In this document: one piece after another, positions 1 to 8,545 of the stretch
Position numbering within the stretch: position 1 is the first letter of the stretch
Layout: each line of letters begins with the position of its first letter
Source of the DNA: HRBIN16 sp049969495
GTDB lineage: Bacteria; Armatimonadota; HRBIN16
Direction of reading: 5' to 3'
NCBI GenBank assembly: GCA_049969495.1
Contig: JBMFOT010000019.1
Span: 1 to 49,457 of the forward strand
DNA length: 49,457 bases
Made by a program: the position numbers and the translations under genes
The notes under the pieces: model-generated
Database searches by the model: none
What the model was told of the DNA's origin: nothing
What the model saw: the letters and a program-made list of their open reading frames with translations, nothing else

Positions 1-882
1 CCCCAGGTCGAATGTCTCGTCGCAGCCCACGTTGAACTTGCGACTGCTGAAGTGCGGCAACAATTCTTCGTACAGCCCCGCGATGAACTGCAAACTCTCG
101 GGGTTGGTGGGGTCGAGGCTAAAGGGTTCGTCACTGTGTCCACCCCAGGGCCAGTCGAAGCCATCGGGGCACTCCGCGAGGTGGCGGTAGCGCGGCAGTT
201 TCAGCCAGCGGTGCATGTGCCCGAAGGAGTTCTGGTTGGGTACCAGCTCCACGAACCGCTCGCGGCAGTAGGCGTCGAGGCGCAGGATGTCCTCGCCCGT
301 CATCGGGCTGGCTTGTGCCCACACCTCGCGGTGGTTGCGATAGGCAAAGGTGTGCTCGGTATACAGCTCCAGATGGTTCACCTTCCATTCCGCCAGCTCA
401 TCCACCAGCGCGAAGAGCGTTTCGAGGGTGGGCACTTTGTCGCGGCTGATGTCCAGCATCACCCCACGCGACGGGAAGTCGGGATGGTCATCTATTTCAC
501 AGCAGGGCACTTCGCTCGCGCACTGGCGCAGTATCTGCTTCAGCGTCATCGCGCCGTAGAACAGCCCTGCCGGCTCGGAGGCGGTGATAGTCACGCGCTG
601 GGGAGTAATCTGCAGGCGGTAGCCCTGTGCAGGGATTTGTGCCGATGTATCTAGGCTCAGCACCGCCTGCGCCAGCGGGTCATCTTCCGTGTTGCCCGCC
701 CACAGGCTCCATTCCAACCCCTGCGTTTCCCATATTGCCTCTTGCAGGCGTGTGGCGATGGGAAAGATAACCTGCGGCTCGCCCTGACACACGATGCGTG
801 CTCCTTGCCTCAGGGTAAGTATTCCTTCCTGCGCCTTCACACGGCGCGGCTGAGGTAGCAGAATCAGCTCATCTATCGGCAT
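1..882 (-). CDS. Glycoside hydrolase family 20 (beta-hexosaminidase-like), 3' end outside window
   Basis: An open frame of 294 codons runs from ATG at 882 down to the window edge with no stop, so the C-terminal part is missing. The first ~115 residues look like the GH20b accessory domain (the stretch LILLPQPRRVKAQEG near the start is typical). A TIM-barrel start follows, with DDHPDFPSRGVMLDISRDK near residues 131-150. The last visible residues contain GCDETFDLG, where D288-E289 would be the Asp-Glu pair of substrate-assisted GH20 catalysis. The family removes terminal N-acetylhexosamines from glycans or chitin fragments. No signal peptide is seen, so it is probably cytoplasmic. An AAAGGAG lies about 12 nt before the start. 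It is divergent from the toxin-antitoxin pair. Family call firm, substrate unknown. Confidence 0.85.
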   Translation of the reverse strand, partial: MPIDELILLPQPRRVKAQEGILTLRQGARIVCQGEPQVIFPIATRLQEAIWETQGLEWSLWAGNTEDDPLAQAVLSLDTSAQIPAQGYRLQITPQRVTITASEPAGLFYGAMTLKQILRQCASEVPCCEIDDHPDFPSRGVMLDISRDKVPTLETLFALVDELAEWKVNHLELYTEHTFAYRNHREVWAQASPMTGEDILRLDAYCRERFVELVPNQNSFGHMHRWLKLPRYRHLAECPDGFDWPWGGHSDEPFSLDPTNPESLQFIAGLYEELLPHFSSRKFNVGCDETFDLG

Positions 883-985
883 GTTCTCAGGGTACTCCTT
901 TGGTGTATGCGGTGATGTATAGATATTCGACGTAAGCGGGCAGGTTCCTGTTTAGACGCATAGAGGAAGGGATATGTATGTCCCG

Positions 986-1015
986 TTGACAGGCATCTCC
1001 AGACGCGGTTACAAT
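986..1015 (+). promoter_or_regulatory. Sigma70-type promoter of the toxin-antitoxin pair
   Basis: TTGACA at 986-991 and TACAAT at 1010-1015 are separated by 18 nt. The -10 box ends 37 nt before the antitoxin ATG at 1053, leaving a short leader with a GGGAGG ribosome site. It is one of two near-consensus promoters in the window; the other (8546-8575) has the same 18-nt spacer. Confidence 0.7.
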
Positions 1016-1052
1016 AGGTGTGACAGCAGATAACGAGGGAGGCTCCACGTCC

Positions 1053-1292
1053 ATGAGTGGCTCTCAGCGATTACAGATACTCGAAGAGATAAAGAGGCTG
1101 GAGCAGGAGATCGAACGCCTGAAGAAGCTCCTTGCCTCCGACGAAGCCGAACAGATGAAACAAGAAGATAGCGCGGACCATGTAGCAACGACCAGAACAT
1201 CACTTGCGGATTTAGTCAGGGCTATCGGCAAATTTTCGAAGGGCGGCAATAGCGTGGAGGATACACATCGGGAGCGAGAAAGATGCGGCTAG
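1053..1292 (+). CDS. Small coiled-coil protein, putative antitoxin of a PIN toxin
   Basis: A 79-residue protein. ATG at 1053 is chosen because GGGAGG ends about 10 nt upstream; a GTG at 1020 in the same frame lacks a ribosome site. Residues about 5-28 form a strong amphipathic heptad helix rich in Leu, Ile, Glu and Lys, which suggests dimerisation. The rest is charged and polar, with a short amphipathic segment (SLADLVRAIGKF). No classical ribbon-helix-helix or AbrB fold is recognisable. Its 3' end overlaps the PIN gene by 10 nt, the arrangement of co-translated toxin-antitoxin pairs, and the order (antitoxin first) fits VapBC modules. Function as antitoxin is inferred only from this position. 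Confidence 0.6.
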   Translation: MSGSQRLQILEEIKRLEQEIERLKKLLASDEAEQMKQEDSADHVATTRTSLADLVRAIGKFSKGGNSVEDTHRERERCG

Positions 1293-1705
1293 TGATAGAT
1301 AGCAATATCTTTGTCAGTGCGCTTGATCCCAACGACGTTTTTCATTCTGACTGCTATCCTGTCATCGAGAGACTCTTGAGCCGAGAAGTTGAAGCGGTGT
1401 GCCCCTTGCTGGTATTGGTAGAAGTCACCTGTGTCCTTCGAAGGAGGACAGGCTCCGAACCACTGGCAAGGTCTGTTCTTCGGAGTTTGTTACAATGGCC
1501 ATCTATTGAGTGGTTGGACATCACTCGCGAAGCAGCAGAGCATGCAGCAGCATTAGGGGCGCGAACAGGTGTCAGGGCAGGAGATGCTTTGATACTTCGA
1601 GTAGCAGAGCAATACGATATCCCTTTGCTTACAAAGGACAAAGAAATGAAACAAAAGAGACCAGAGAGTGTTCAAGTAATAGATACTTCCGATATGACCT
1701 GGTGA
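1283..1705 (+). CDS. PIN-domain (VapC-like) ribonuclease toxin
   Basis: A 140-residue single PIN domain, the normal VapC length. The acidic residues expected at the metal site are visible: D6 in VIDSNIF, E47 in VLVEV, D101 in GDALIL and D119 in LLTKDKE. PIN toxins cleave RNA in a Mg2+-dependent way and are held inactive by the neighbouring antitoxin. The gene starts inside the 3' end of the preceding small gene (overlap 1283-1292), so translation is probably coupled. The segment TREAAEHAAALGARTGVRAG preceding D101 is typical of the family. The RNA target cannot be told from sequence. Confidence 0.88.
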   Translation: MRLVIDSNIFVSALDPNDVFHSDCYPVIERLLSREVEAVCPLLVLVEVTCVLRRRTGSEPLARSVLRSLLQWPSIEWLDITREAAEHAAALGARTGVRAGDALILRVAEQYDIPLLTKDKEMKQKRPESVQVIDTSDMTW

Positions 1706-1813
1706 GCGGCTTTACTTTGCTTTCATCCAGATCGTACGGCGTGATAGCGGCATATCTGGTATGGTTGCTGATATACGGCAGCGTGAGTTCGGCTCTGAAG
1801 TAGGGTGTGCGCT

Positions 1814-3073
1814 TTACACCATCCCTGCGAAGACCGCCTTAATCACCTCATACGGCGTGGTGATGCCCCGCAGTACCTTGTCGCGACCGTCTTCCAGCAT
1901 GGTGCGCATGCCCTCCTGGCGGGCAATCTGCAAAATCTCGTCGCCGGAGGCGCGGCGCAGGATGGCTTTGCGGATTTCGGGGGTGACCTTCAGCAGCTCA
2001 AAGATGCCCGTGCGTCCGCGAAAGCCCGTGCCCCGGCACGCCTCGCACCCCTTGCCGATGAAGAACTGCTGCTTTTGCGCTGCATCCAGCGGAAGCCCTA
2101 ATGCCTTCAACTCCTCGGGGTTGGGCTGATAGGGCGCCCGGCAGTTGCCGCAGATAATAGGCACGAGGCGTTGTGCCATCACCCGTACCAGCGTGGCGGC
2201 AATCAGATAATCCTCCGCGCCCATGTCGATCATGCGGCTGATGGTCTCTACTGCGTTGTTGGTGTGCAGGGTGGTGAACACCAGATGCCCCGTCAACGCA
2301 GCCTGAATGCCGATTTGGAGTGACTCCCTGTCACGGATTTCGCCAATCATAATCACGTCGGGGTCGTGACGCAGGATGGCACGCAGCGCTTTGGGGAAGG
2401 TCACCTTCTCGGTCACGTGTATCTGCATGATGTTGTCGGGGAACTCGTACTCCACCGGGTCCTCCACCGTGATGATGTTACGGTGCTTGCGGTCCAGCAG
2501 GTGAATAGAAGCGTAGAGCGTGGAGGTCTTTCCCGCGCCGGTGGGACCGGTGACCACCATCATCCCGTACGCCGTCTGCAGCGACTGCTTCCAGTCTGCC
2601 AGCACATCGGGGGGCATACCGAGCTTGTCCAGGTCCACGCGCATCTGCGCAGGGTCCAGCAGGCGGATGGCGATGCGTTCGCCGTTGAGCGAGGGGATGC
2701 AGGAGACGCGCGCGCTGAGCTTGCGGTCGTTGTACTCCATATCGATGCGTCCATCCTGCGTCTCGCGCTTTTCATCGATGTGCATATCCGCGGCAAGCTT
2801 GACGCGGGTGAGTACCGCTTGAATCAGGTCAGGGTCGGTGATGGTCTGGAACTCGTGCAGTAGTCCGTCGATGCGGAAGCGAATGCGCAGCATGTCGCGC
2901 TCCGGGTGCAGATGAATATCTGATGCGCCGGCGTCCAGTGCACGCATGAACATCAGGTCTACCGCCTGCACCGCCAGCGATAGCTCCTGTCCGCCCATCT
3001 CGCGCATCGCACCCGGCTGGCGCATCAACAGACGAAACGACCGCCCCGAACCGCGCATTCCTGTGTTGTACAT
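1814..3073 (-). CDS. GspE/PilB-family secretion or pilus assembly ATPase
   Basis: A 419-residue protein. ATG at 3073 is chosen because GAGGGTG lies just upstream and the gene starts 8 nt after the DUF1080 stop. Seen in order: N2-type domain with SDIHLHP near residues 51-57; Walker A GPTGAGKT at 176-183; Asp box VEDPVEY at 203-209; Walker B DVIMIGEIRD at 239-248; His box GHLVFTTLHTNNA at 262-274; and a CxxC pair (C308/C311, C343/C346) that forms the zinc site of GspE/PilB, absent in PilT. The N1 domain that normally docks to GspL/PilM is missing, so the protein is shorter than usual. It probably powers a type II/IV-like filament whose other genes are elsewhere. Confidence 0.92.
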   Translation of the reverse strand: MYNTGMRGSGRSFRLLMRQPGAMREMGGQELSLAVQAVDLMFMRALDAGASDIHLHPERDMLRIRFRIDGLLHEFQTITDPDLIQAVLTRVKLAADMHIDEKRETQDGRIDMEYNDRKLSARVSCIPSLNGERIAIRLLDPAQMRVDLDKLGMPPDVLADWKQSLQTAYGMMVVTGPTGAGKTSTLYASIHLLDRKHRNIITVEDPVEYEFPDNIMQIHVTEKVTFPKALRAILRHDPDVIMIGEIRDRESLQIGIQAALTGHLVFTTLHTNNAVETISRMIDMGAEDYLIAATLVRVMAQRLVPIICGNCRAPYQPNPEELKALGLPLDAAQKQQFFIGKGCEACRGTGFRGRTGIFELLKVTPEIRKAILRRASGDEILQIARQEGMRTMLEDGRDKVLRGITTPYEVIKAVFAGMV

Positions 3074-3081
3074 GTTCACCC

Positions 3082-3726
3082 TCACTTCCCCAGCTGCAGA
3101 ACCCGAATGTTGCGGAAGCGCACCCGGCAGTTTTCGCCCCATGCGCCTTCTCCGCCATGCACCTGCAAGCCAATGTAGCCCTCATGCGGGTAGCGTTCTT
3201 CCGTGTCCTGAAAATCTATCGTTTTCACACCGTTCAGCCACGCGGTGATATGCGCCGGCTGTCCCTCGATACGCACCCGCAGCGTGTTCCAGCCCTTCTC
3301 TTTATACGCCTTCTTCCAATCCGCGTACTGCATCAGGAAGCCCCCCGCTGCGGGCGCGTACAGGCTACCGACAGTGCCGCCATCACGATAGTCGATGGTA
3401 ATCTGATAGCCCATGCCGTCGTCACGGGTGCGCAGGAACAGTCCGCTGTCCACCGGGTAGTCCGCCTGAAACTCCAGCTCTATCTCGAAGTCGGCGAATT
3501 TGCGTTCCGTACCAAGCAATCCTCCCGTATGGTCCGTGTCCTGATTGCCTACCAGCGCGCCTTTCTCCACCGTCCACACGCCGCCGCGTCCGCCATGTAC
3601 CGCCATCAGTTGCCAGCCTTTCATGGTTTTGCCGTCGAACAGCTTCTGCCAGCGCGGCGCGGCGAGAACGCAGAGGCTCGCCATCACCAGCATCGCTACC
3701 AACCAATACCACTTGATGTTTCTCAT
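3082..3726 (-). CDS. Secreted DUF1080 (3-keto-disaccharide hydrolase-like) protein
   Basis: A 214-residue protein. ATG at 3726 is used because AGGAGG sits 6 nt upstream; an in-frame ATG two codons earlier abuts the SD too closely. Residues 1-23 form a signal peptide ending near VLAA. The rest is one concanavalin-like jelly roll: WQKLFDGKTMKGW near the start, GNQDTDHTGGLLGTE, DSGLFLRTRDDG, and a closing strand VRFRNIRVLQL. DUF1080 proteins are exported sugar-active or sugar-binding modules, some with 3-keto-glycoside hydrolase activity; the activity here is not provable from sequence. It lies 10 nt after the DUF4832 gene and 8 nt before the ATPase gene, so the three are likely one transcript. 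Confidence 0.85.
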   Translation of the reverse strand: MRNIKWYWLVAMLVMASLCVLAAPRWQKLFDGKTMKGWQLMAVHGGRGGVWTVEKGALVGNQDTDHTGGLLGTERKFADFEIELEFQADYPVDSGLFLRTRDDGMGYQITIDYRDGGTVGSLYAPAAGGFLMQYADWKKAYKEKGWNTLRVRIEGQPAHITAWLNGVKTIDFQDTEERYPHEGYIGLQVHGGEGAWGENCRVRFRNIRVLQLGK

Positions 3727-3736
3727 GTGCATCCTC

Positions 3737-5014
3737 CTATACACCAATGTTATCCACCACGTTCCATCCCTGCACGTATGGCAGGGCGTTGGCGAACTGG
3801 ATGTCCGGCACGTTACGCCATGGGTCGCGGATGCCCAGCGCCAGCCGATAACGTCCGCCACCCACCTGCACAGGCATCTGCGTGCTGAAGCGGAACTCGC
3901 CCGGTAGCCAGCGGGTGATGTCCACATCCACCCGGTGCGTTTGCGCTACGCTATCGTCGGGGCGGAGCATGGCAACTTCCACCGCCCACGGATAGTAAAA
4001 AGGCGCAACTCCCTCGTTGATACCCTGTACCTCCACCGACAGCGTTCGTCCCCTCAGCCTCCAGGTGAGCTGCGTGAGCCGATACTGATAGCCCATGCGC
4101 CTGACCATCCAGCGGGCGTTTTGCAGCTCCGCTTCGGTCAGGTTCGTCTCCAGGATGGGGCAGTAGGGGCCCACCCACGTCAGGTGCATCCGCTCCAGCA
4201 TGGTGCGCGTTTTCGCCCACTCGGTACTCAGATACTTCTTGCCCTGATTGGGCACCATCTCCGCACCGATGGCAGCCGCCTTCCAGTTGTTCTCTCTGCC
4301 TGCCCTGCGCAGTGAGGGCAGGAAGTACCACTCGTGCCCCTGTCCCTCGTAGTAGTCGGTGTCTTCGGGGAACATGTCGTCGTGGTAGCCCAGCCAGGGT
4401 TCGCTGGTAGCGGGATAGGGGTATCGTGCGAGCAGAACCTTGTTCGGGAAGGCGCGACGGTACGCCTGCACCACCGCGCGCTGAGTGGCTTCACTGGCGA
4501 ACAGCTCGGTGCGAGGCCAGGTATGCCATTCACCCCAGAATCCCAACGTGCCCAGCGCGACAAAAGCCACACGCGGATTGCGGTTGTATCGCTCGCCGAG
4601 CGCCGCGATGAAATCCAGCAGAGGGTTCAACAGGCGCGCGTCATCATAATCGGGAGCCAATCCTCTGCCGATGTCGGCGATATCGTATGGGCGCATGGCA
4701 ACACCGCTATCCACCACCCACTGCGGCACGCCGGTGGGCAGGTTCGGATAGTCCAGATAGAGGCGGAAGACGATATGTTTTCCCCGTGCGTTGGCGTTCT
4801 CCCACTTGCTTGCTTCCCATTCGGCAAAACGGTATCTGCCCCGCTCGGGTTCCAGTTCGCGCCAGGAGACGTAGAAATACGCCATTCGCGCAGGAAGAGC
4901 GTATCGGTTCCACTCCTCACTGTACGCTGCCCAGCCCTTCAGCGGATTGTTCAGCGCACCGTCCGCCGGAGCTGGGCGCATCGTTCGCGACTGCACAGGA
5001 CGACGTTGCAACAT
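3737..5014 (-). CDS. DUF4832-type TIM-barrel glycoside hydrolase-like protein
   Basis: A 425-residue protein. ATG at 5014 is taken because AGGTGG lies 7 nt upstream; an earlier ATG at 5074 lacks this. The N-terminal part (NNPLKGW, FYVSWRELEPERGRYRF) resembles the barrel of GH42-like beta-galactosidases. GFWGEWH around residue 160 offers a conserved Glu. The last ~110 residues, from about YQYRLTQLTWRLRGR, form a beta-sandwich that matches the DUF4832 C-terminal region (PWAVEVAMLRPDD, GGGRYRLALGIRDPW). No clear signal peptide is seen although the operon partner is secreted. It is first in a leftward operon with DUF1080 and the ATPase. Substrate unknown. Confidence 0.78.
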   Translation of the reverse strand: MLQRRPVQSRTMRPAPADGALNNPLKGWAAYSEEWNRYALPARMAYFYVSWRELEPERGRYRFAEWEASKWENANARGKHIVFRLYLDYPNLPTGVPQWVVDSGVAMRPYDIADIGRGLAPDYDDARLLNPLLDFIAALGERYNRNPRVAFVALGTLGFWGEWHTWPRTELFASEATQRAVVQAYRRAFPNKVLLARYPYPATSEPWLGYHDDMFPEDTDYYEGQGHEWYFLPSLRRAGRENNWKAAAIGAEMVPNQGKKYLSTEWAKTRTMLERMHLTWVGPYCPILETNLTEAELQNARWMVRRMGYQYRLTQLTWRLRGRTLSVEVQGINEGVAPFYYPWAVEVAMLRPDDSVAQTHRVDVDITRWLPGEFRFSTQMPVQVGGGRYRLALGIRDPWRNVPDIQFANALPYVQGWNVVDNIGV

Positions 5015-5174
5015 TACATGACCACCTGCTGATGATGTGTATTCATTGTATTGCTTGCCGTAGGGGGATGTCAACAGCCTTTTGACGCTAAAGGAGAATC
5101 CTCAGAGCAGATGGAATTATCGCAGGGGCGCAAAGTACGGCACCCCAACTAACGACGGGGTTAGGAGGAACACG

Positions 5175-6287
5175 ATGGTTATCGGAGTGCCGAAGGAAAT
5201 CAAGGACAGCGAGTTCCGCGTGGCGATGGTGCCTGCGGGTGTGGAGATATTGACGAAGGCGGGGCATACGGTGCTCATCGAGGCGGGTGCAGGTAGAGGT
5301 ACCGGCATCAGCGATGAGGAATATGCCCAGGCAGGAGCGCGCATCGTACCCGATGCACGAACGGTATACACCGAGTCGGACATGGTAGTGAAAGTGAAGG
5401 AGCCTCTTCCGCAGGAGTATCCGCTGGTCCGCCCCGGACAGGTCATTTTCACCTATTTCCATTTTGCCGCCGACGAGGGGCTAACGCAGGCGATGATACG
5501 GAGCGGAGCAGTATGCATCGCGTACGAGACCCTTCAGATGGACGATGGCTCTCTTCCCCTGCTCATCCCGATGAGCGAGATAGCCGGGCGCATGGCGATA
5601 CAAGAAGGGGCGAAGTATCTGGAGCGACCGATGGAAGGGCGCGGTATCCTGTTGTCGGGCGTGCCGGGCGTGCGTCCGGCGCACGTGGTGGTGCTTGGCG
5701 GTGGGGTCGCCGGGACAAACGCCGCCAAAATCGCCGCCGGCATCGGGGCAAATGTGACCGTGCTGGACATCAACACCGCACGCCTGCGCGTGCTGGAGGA
5801 TATCCTGCCCAAGAACGTGGATACGCTGATGTCTAACGCCTATAACATTCGCGAAGAGCTGCGTCGCGCGGACCTGGTAATCGGCGCAGCGTTGCGACCG
5901 GGGGCACGTGCGCCCATCCTGATACCCCGCGAGATGCTTTCGTTGATGAAGCCGGGGGCGGTTATCGTCGACATTAGCATCGATCAGGGCGGTATCACCG
6001 AAACCTCCAGACCGACCACACACTCCCACCCTGTCTACACGGTGGATGGTATCATTCACTATTGTGTGACCAACATGCCCGGCGCGGTGCCCGGCACCAG
6101 CACCTACGCGCTGACCAACGAGACCACACGCTGGGTGCTGGAGCTGGCGAATCTGGGCTGGAAGGAAGCGGCGCGGAAACATCGCCCTTTGCAGCATGCA
6201 CTCAACGTTGTGGAAGGCAAGGTAACCTACGCGGCGATTGCGGAGCTCTTCGGGATGCCGTATACGCCGGTGGAAGCGGTGCTGTGA
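5175..6287 (+). CDS. ald: Alanine dehydrogenase
   Basis: A 370-residue protein, the family length. ATG at 5175 follows TTAGGAGG by 7 nt and gives the classic start MVIGVPKEIKDSEFRVA. It interconverts L-alanine and pyruvate plus ammonia with NAD+. Visible landmarks: RVAMVPAGVEIL, the lysine-containing MVVKVKEPLP, FTYFHFAAD carrying the catalytic His, the Rossmann motif VVLGGGVAGTNAAKIA, and VDISIDQGGITETSRPTTHS near the active-site Asp. It stands alone, divergent from the DUF4832 operon, with about 160 nt of non-coding DNA upstream in which I could not pick a convincing promoter. Confidence 0.95.
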   Translation: MVIGVPKEIKDSEFRVAMVPAGVEILTKAGHTVLIEAGAGRGTGISDEEYAQAGARIVPDARTVYTESDMVVKVKEPLPQEYPLVRPGQVIFTYFHFAADEGLTQAMIRSGAVCIAYETLQMDDGSLPLLIPMSEIAGRMAIQEGAKYLERPMEGRGILLSGVPGVRPAHVVVLGGGVAGTNAAKIAAGIGANVTVLDINTARLRVLEDILPKNVDTLMSNAYNIREELRRADLVIGAALRPGARAPILIPREMLSLMKPGAVIVDISIDQGGITETSRPTTHSHPVYTVDGIIHYCVTNMPGAVPGTSTYALTNETTRWVLELANLGWKEAARKHRPLQHALNVVEGKVTYAAIAELFGMPYTPVEAVL

Positions 6288-6401
6288 ATCCTGTGCTGAT
6301 GCATGCCCTGGAAGTTTCTCGGCTCCGCAAGCGCCTCGGTGGGTAGTTCGCATCCTCACGAGCCATCACGTGGCGAAGCAATCCGCCTGGGCAACAGAGT
6401 A

Positions 6402-6426
6402 TCTTCGGGGGCGCAGCCCCCGAAGA
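6402..6426. terminator. Bidirectional hairpin between convergent ald and dehydrogenase gene
   Basis: A perfect 11-bp inverted repeat (6402-6412 and 6416-6426) with a 3-nt loop lies in the 192-nt gap between two converging genes. There is no long T run on either side, so rho-independent strength is uncertain. Flanking sequence (GGCGAAGCAATCCGC at about 6372, GCGGCTTCGCAATTGCC at about 6439) forms a second, looser inverted pair around it, like known REP-type repeats. Confidence 0.55.
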
Positions 6427-6479
6427 CATCACACGACGCGGCTTCGCAATTGCCTCACTCGACAGCCATGCCAGCCGAC

Positions 6480-7469
6480 CTACACCGTCACCGGCATTCC
6501 ACCTTGCGCGGCCGATTTCCACGCCGCCTCGGTCATCTCGATCACGCGCAAGCCGCATTCCGGTGGCGACTCCACCGGCGCACCCTTCAGCACCGCATCC
6601 ACAAAATTGCGCCCGGGGCTGCTACCGGTGGGCATGTCCTTCTCGGTCAGTTCATGCCGCTTACCGGCAGCGTCCACGAACTGTAGATGCCCGTTGCGGT
6701 AGAGGAACATGCCTTCGCTACACCAGATAGAGATGTCCTCATGCCAGGTGGGGGCGTTGCCCACGATGGAGATGTTGCCCAGCGCACCGTTCTGGAAGCG
6801 GATGGACAGCGCGCTGTTGATGTCTACTTTCGACTCAAAGTTCTCCATGAAGGCGGTCACCGCCTGAGCATTCAAGCCTGTTGTCCACAGGATGATATCC
6901 ACCAGGTGGCTGCCCGAGTCGTTCAACTGCCCACCGCCCGATAGCTCGGGGTCCTGCCGCCAGGTGCCTTTCGTGCCTTTGTACCACCCCTGGCACTGCA
7001 GGGCGGAAACAAACTGCACCTCGCCCACCTTGCCCGATTCGATGCTCTGCTTGATGTATCGGAACTGCGGGGCGTAGTGACGCTGGTAGGCGACCAGCCC
7101 CACCTTACCCGTCTCTTTGAATCGATTGACCAGTATCTTTGCGTGTTCGGTGGTGCACACCATTGGCTTTTCGATCAGCACATGCAGCCCCTTGTCCAGA
7201 GCGTCCATCGCCTGCTGGAAGTGCTGGGTATGCGGAGTGATAATGGCTACTGCGTCCATAGCCACTTTTTCCAGCATCTCGCGGTAATCCTTGAAGACAG
7301 GCACACCCTGGAGCGAGGGAAAAGCTTCCAGACACCGTTGGATTTGCTCCTCGCTGGGGTCGCACAGAGCAACGATTTGCGCTTCAGGAACGTTCGTCAA
7401 GAAGTTTTTCATGTGTGAGCGAGCCATGCCGCCACACCCGATGAAGCCGATCCGTACCACTTCTGCCAT
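6480..7469 (-). CDS. Gfo/Idh/MocA-family NAD(P)-dependent dehydrogenase
   Basis: A 329-residue protein. The N-terminal Rossmann fold starts VRIGFIGCGGMARSHM and VALCDPS; EKPMVCT is the conserved EKP motif (Lys often catalytic), followed by the alpha/beta C-terminal domain with GGGQLNDSGSHLVDIILW, which holds the usual Asp/His pair. Such enzymes oxidise sugars, inositols or related polyols. GGAGG lies 11 nt before ATG at 7469. The gene is monocistronic and converges on ald. The substrate cannot be assigned, though carbohydrate genes are frequent nearby. Confidence 0.9.
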   Translation of the reverse strand: MAEVVRIGFIGCGGMARSHMKNFLTNVPEAQIVALCDPSEEQIQRCLEAFPSLQGVPVFKDYREMLEKVAMDAVAIITPHTQHFQQAMDALDKGLHVLIEKPMVCTTEHAKILVNRFKETGKVGLVAYQRHYAPQFRYIKQSIESGKVGEVQFVSALQCQGWYKGTKGTWRQDPELSGGGQLNDSGSHLVDIILWTTGLNAQAVTAFMENFESKVDINSALSIRFQNGALGNISIVGNAPTWHEDISIWCSEGMFLYRNGHLQFVDAAGKRHELTEKDMPTGSSPGRNFVDAVLKGAPVESPPECGLRVIEMTEAAWKSAAQGGMPVTV

Positions 7470-7572
7470 CTGTTACCGACCCTCCAAAGACGATAGGTTT
7501 GGTATCTCATTTTCCAGATTACTGAGGACAGGGCGAAATATCCTGTTCCGTAGCAGGGTGGTTATCCAAATT

Positions 7573-7588
7573 GCGCCTTGGGAGGCGC
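7573..7588 (-). terminator. Weak hairpin downstream of kdsA
   Basis: GCGCCT and AGGCGC pair around a 4-nt loop in the 156-nt gap after kdsA; on the minus strand the stem is followed by AATTTGG. Stem length is only 6 bp, so this is a tentative call. Nothing else is recognisable in 7470-7625. Confidence 0.3.
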
Positions 7589-7625
7589 TTAGCTGGGATC
7601 TGCGCTTCCGCGCATGGGGAACCCT

Positions 7626-8459
7626 CTAGACTCCTCCTGTGGCATGATGGATCGCTACTGCCTGCTTTAGCAACCCCTCCAGTTCGCCGAGGGGAAACAT
7701 GGTCGCGGGGTCGGAAAGCCCTTTGTCGGGTTCGGGGTGTACTTCCATGAAAAGAGCGTCCACGCCTACCGCCACCGCCGCGCGCACCAGATGGGGAATA
7801 AACTCGCGCCTGCCTCCACTGCGCGAACCGGCACCGCCCGGAAGCTGTACGCTGTGCGTGGCGTCAAATACCACCGGCACGCCCAACGCGCGCATCTGCG
7901 GCAGCGACGTGAAGTCCACTACCAGCGTGTTGTAGCCGAAGGAGACGCCTCGCTCGGTGAGCATCACTCCCGTCGCGCCCGACTCGCACAGTTTTTCCAC
8001 CACATGGCGCATATCCCACGGCGCCATGAACTGCCCCTTCTTGACGTTCACCGGCTTGCCCGTGCGCGCTGCGGCGACCAGCAAATCGGTCTGCCTGCAC
8101 AGGAAGGCGGGAATCTGCAACAGGTCTACCACCTCGGCGGCGCGTTCTGCCTGCCACGGTTCGTGAATATCGGTGGTTACCGGCACGCCCACTTCCTGTT
8201 TGACCGTTGTCAGCACGCGCAACCCTTCCCCGATGCCCGGTCCGCGAAAGGAGTGCAGGGAGGTACGGTTCGCTTTGTCGAAAGAGGCTTTGAAAATGTA
8301 AGCGATGCCCAAACGCTCGCAGAGGGCTTTCACCTCGCGGGCGACCTGCAGGCACAGCGGTTCGCTTTCTATCACGCAGGGTCCGGCGATCAGCGTCAAC
8401 CCGCCTGCGCCAACGGCGCAGTGAGCCACCTGTACCGGGGTGATGGTCTGTTCGTTCAT
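7626..8459 (-). CDS. kdsA: 3-deoxy-8-phosphooctulonate synthase (Kdo-8-P synthase)
   Basis: A 277-residue TIM-barrel enzyme that condenses phosphoenolpyruvate and arabinose-5-phosphate to Kdo-8-phosphate for lipopolysaccharide. The signature FKASFDKANRTS separates it from DAHP synthases. IAGPCVIESEPL carries C28 at the position that is Asn in the metal-free E. coli enzyme and Cys in metal-dependent enzymes, so this one should need a divalent metal. H, D and E ligands are plausible in DIHEPW, MEVHPEPDK and FDATHSVQLPG. Its presence argues for an outer membrane with Kdo. The upstream ribosome site is weak (TGAGG 14 nt away). Other Kdo genes are not in the window. Confidence 0.95.
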   Translation of the reverse strand: MNEQTITPVQVAHCAVGAGGLTLIAGPCVIESEPLCLQVAREVKALCERLGIAYIFKASFDKANRTSLHSFRGPGIGEGLRVLTTVKQEVGVPVTTDIHEPWQAERAAEVVDLLQIPAFLCRQTDLLVAAARTGKPVNVKKGQFMAPWDMRHVVEKLCESGATGVMLTERGVSFGYNTLVVDFTSLPQMRALGVPVVFDATHSVQLPGGAGSRSGGRREFIPHLVRAAVAVGVDALFMEVHPEPDKGLSDPATMFPLGELEGLLKQAVAIHHATGGV

Positions 8460-8545
8460 GATTATTATGATACCTCACGTAAACGCTGACCCTGAAGAGT
8501 CTTCCCGCACTCTGCAAGTTTCTCCTGTGGGGTAGGAACGCCACC

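Noticed and set aside
1510..1803. 97-codon plus-strand frame overlapping the PIN toxin
   Set aside because: Out of frame with the toxin, Ser/Arg rich, no ribosome site.
5083..5112. TTGACG upstream of ald as a -35 box
   Set aside because: No acceptable -10 box 16-19 nt downstream.
7626..8459. Assignment as DAHP synthase
   Set aside because: The FKASFDKANRTS motif and length fit Kdo-8-P synthase better.
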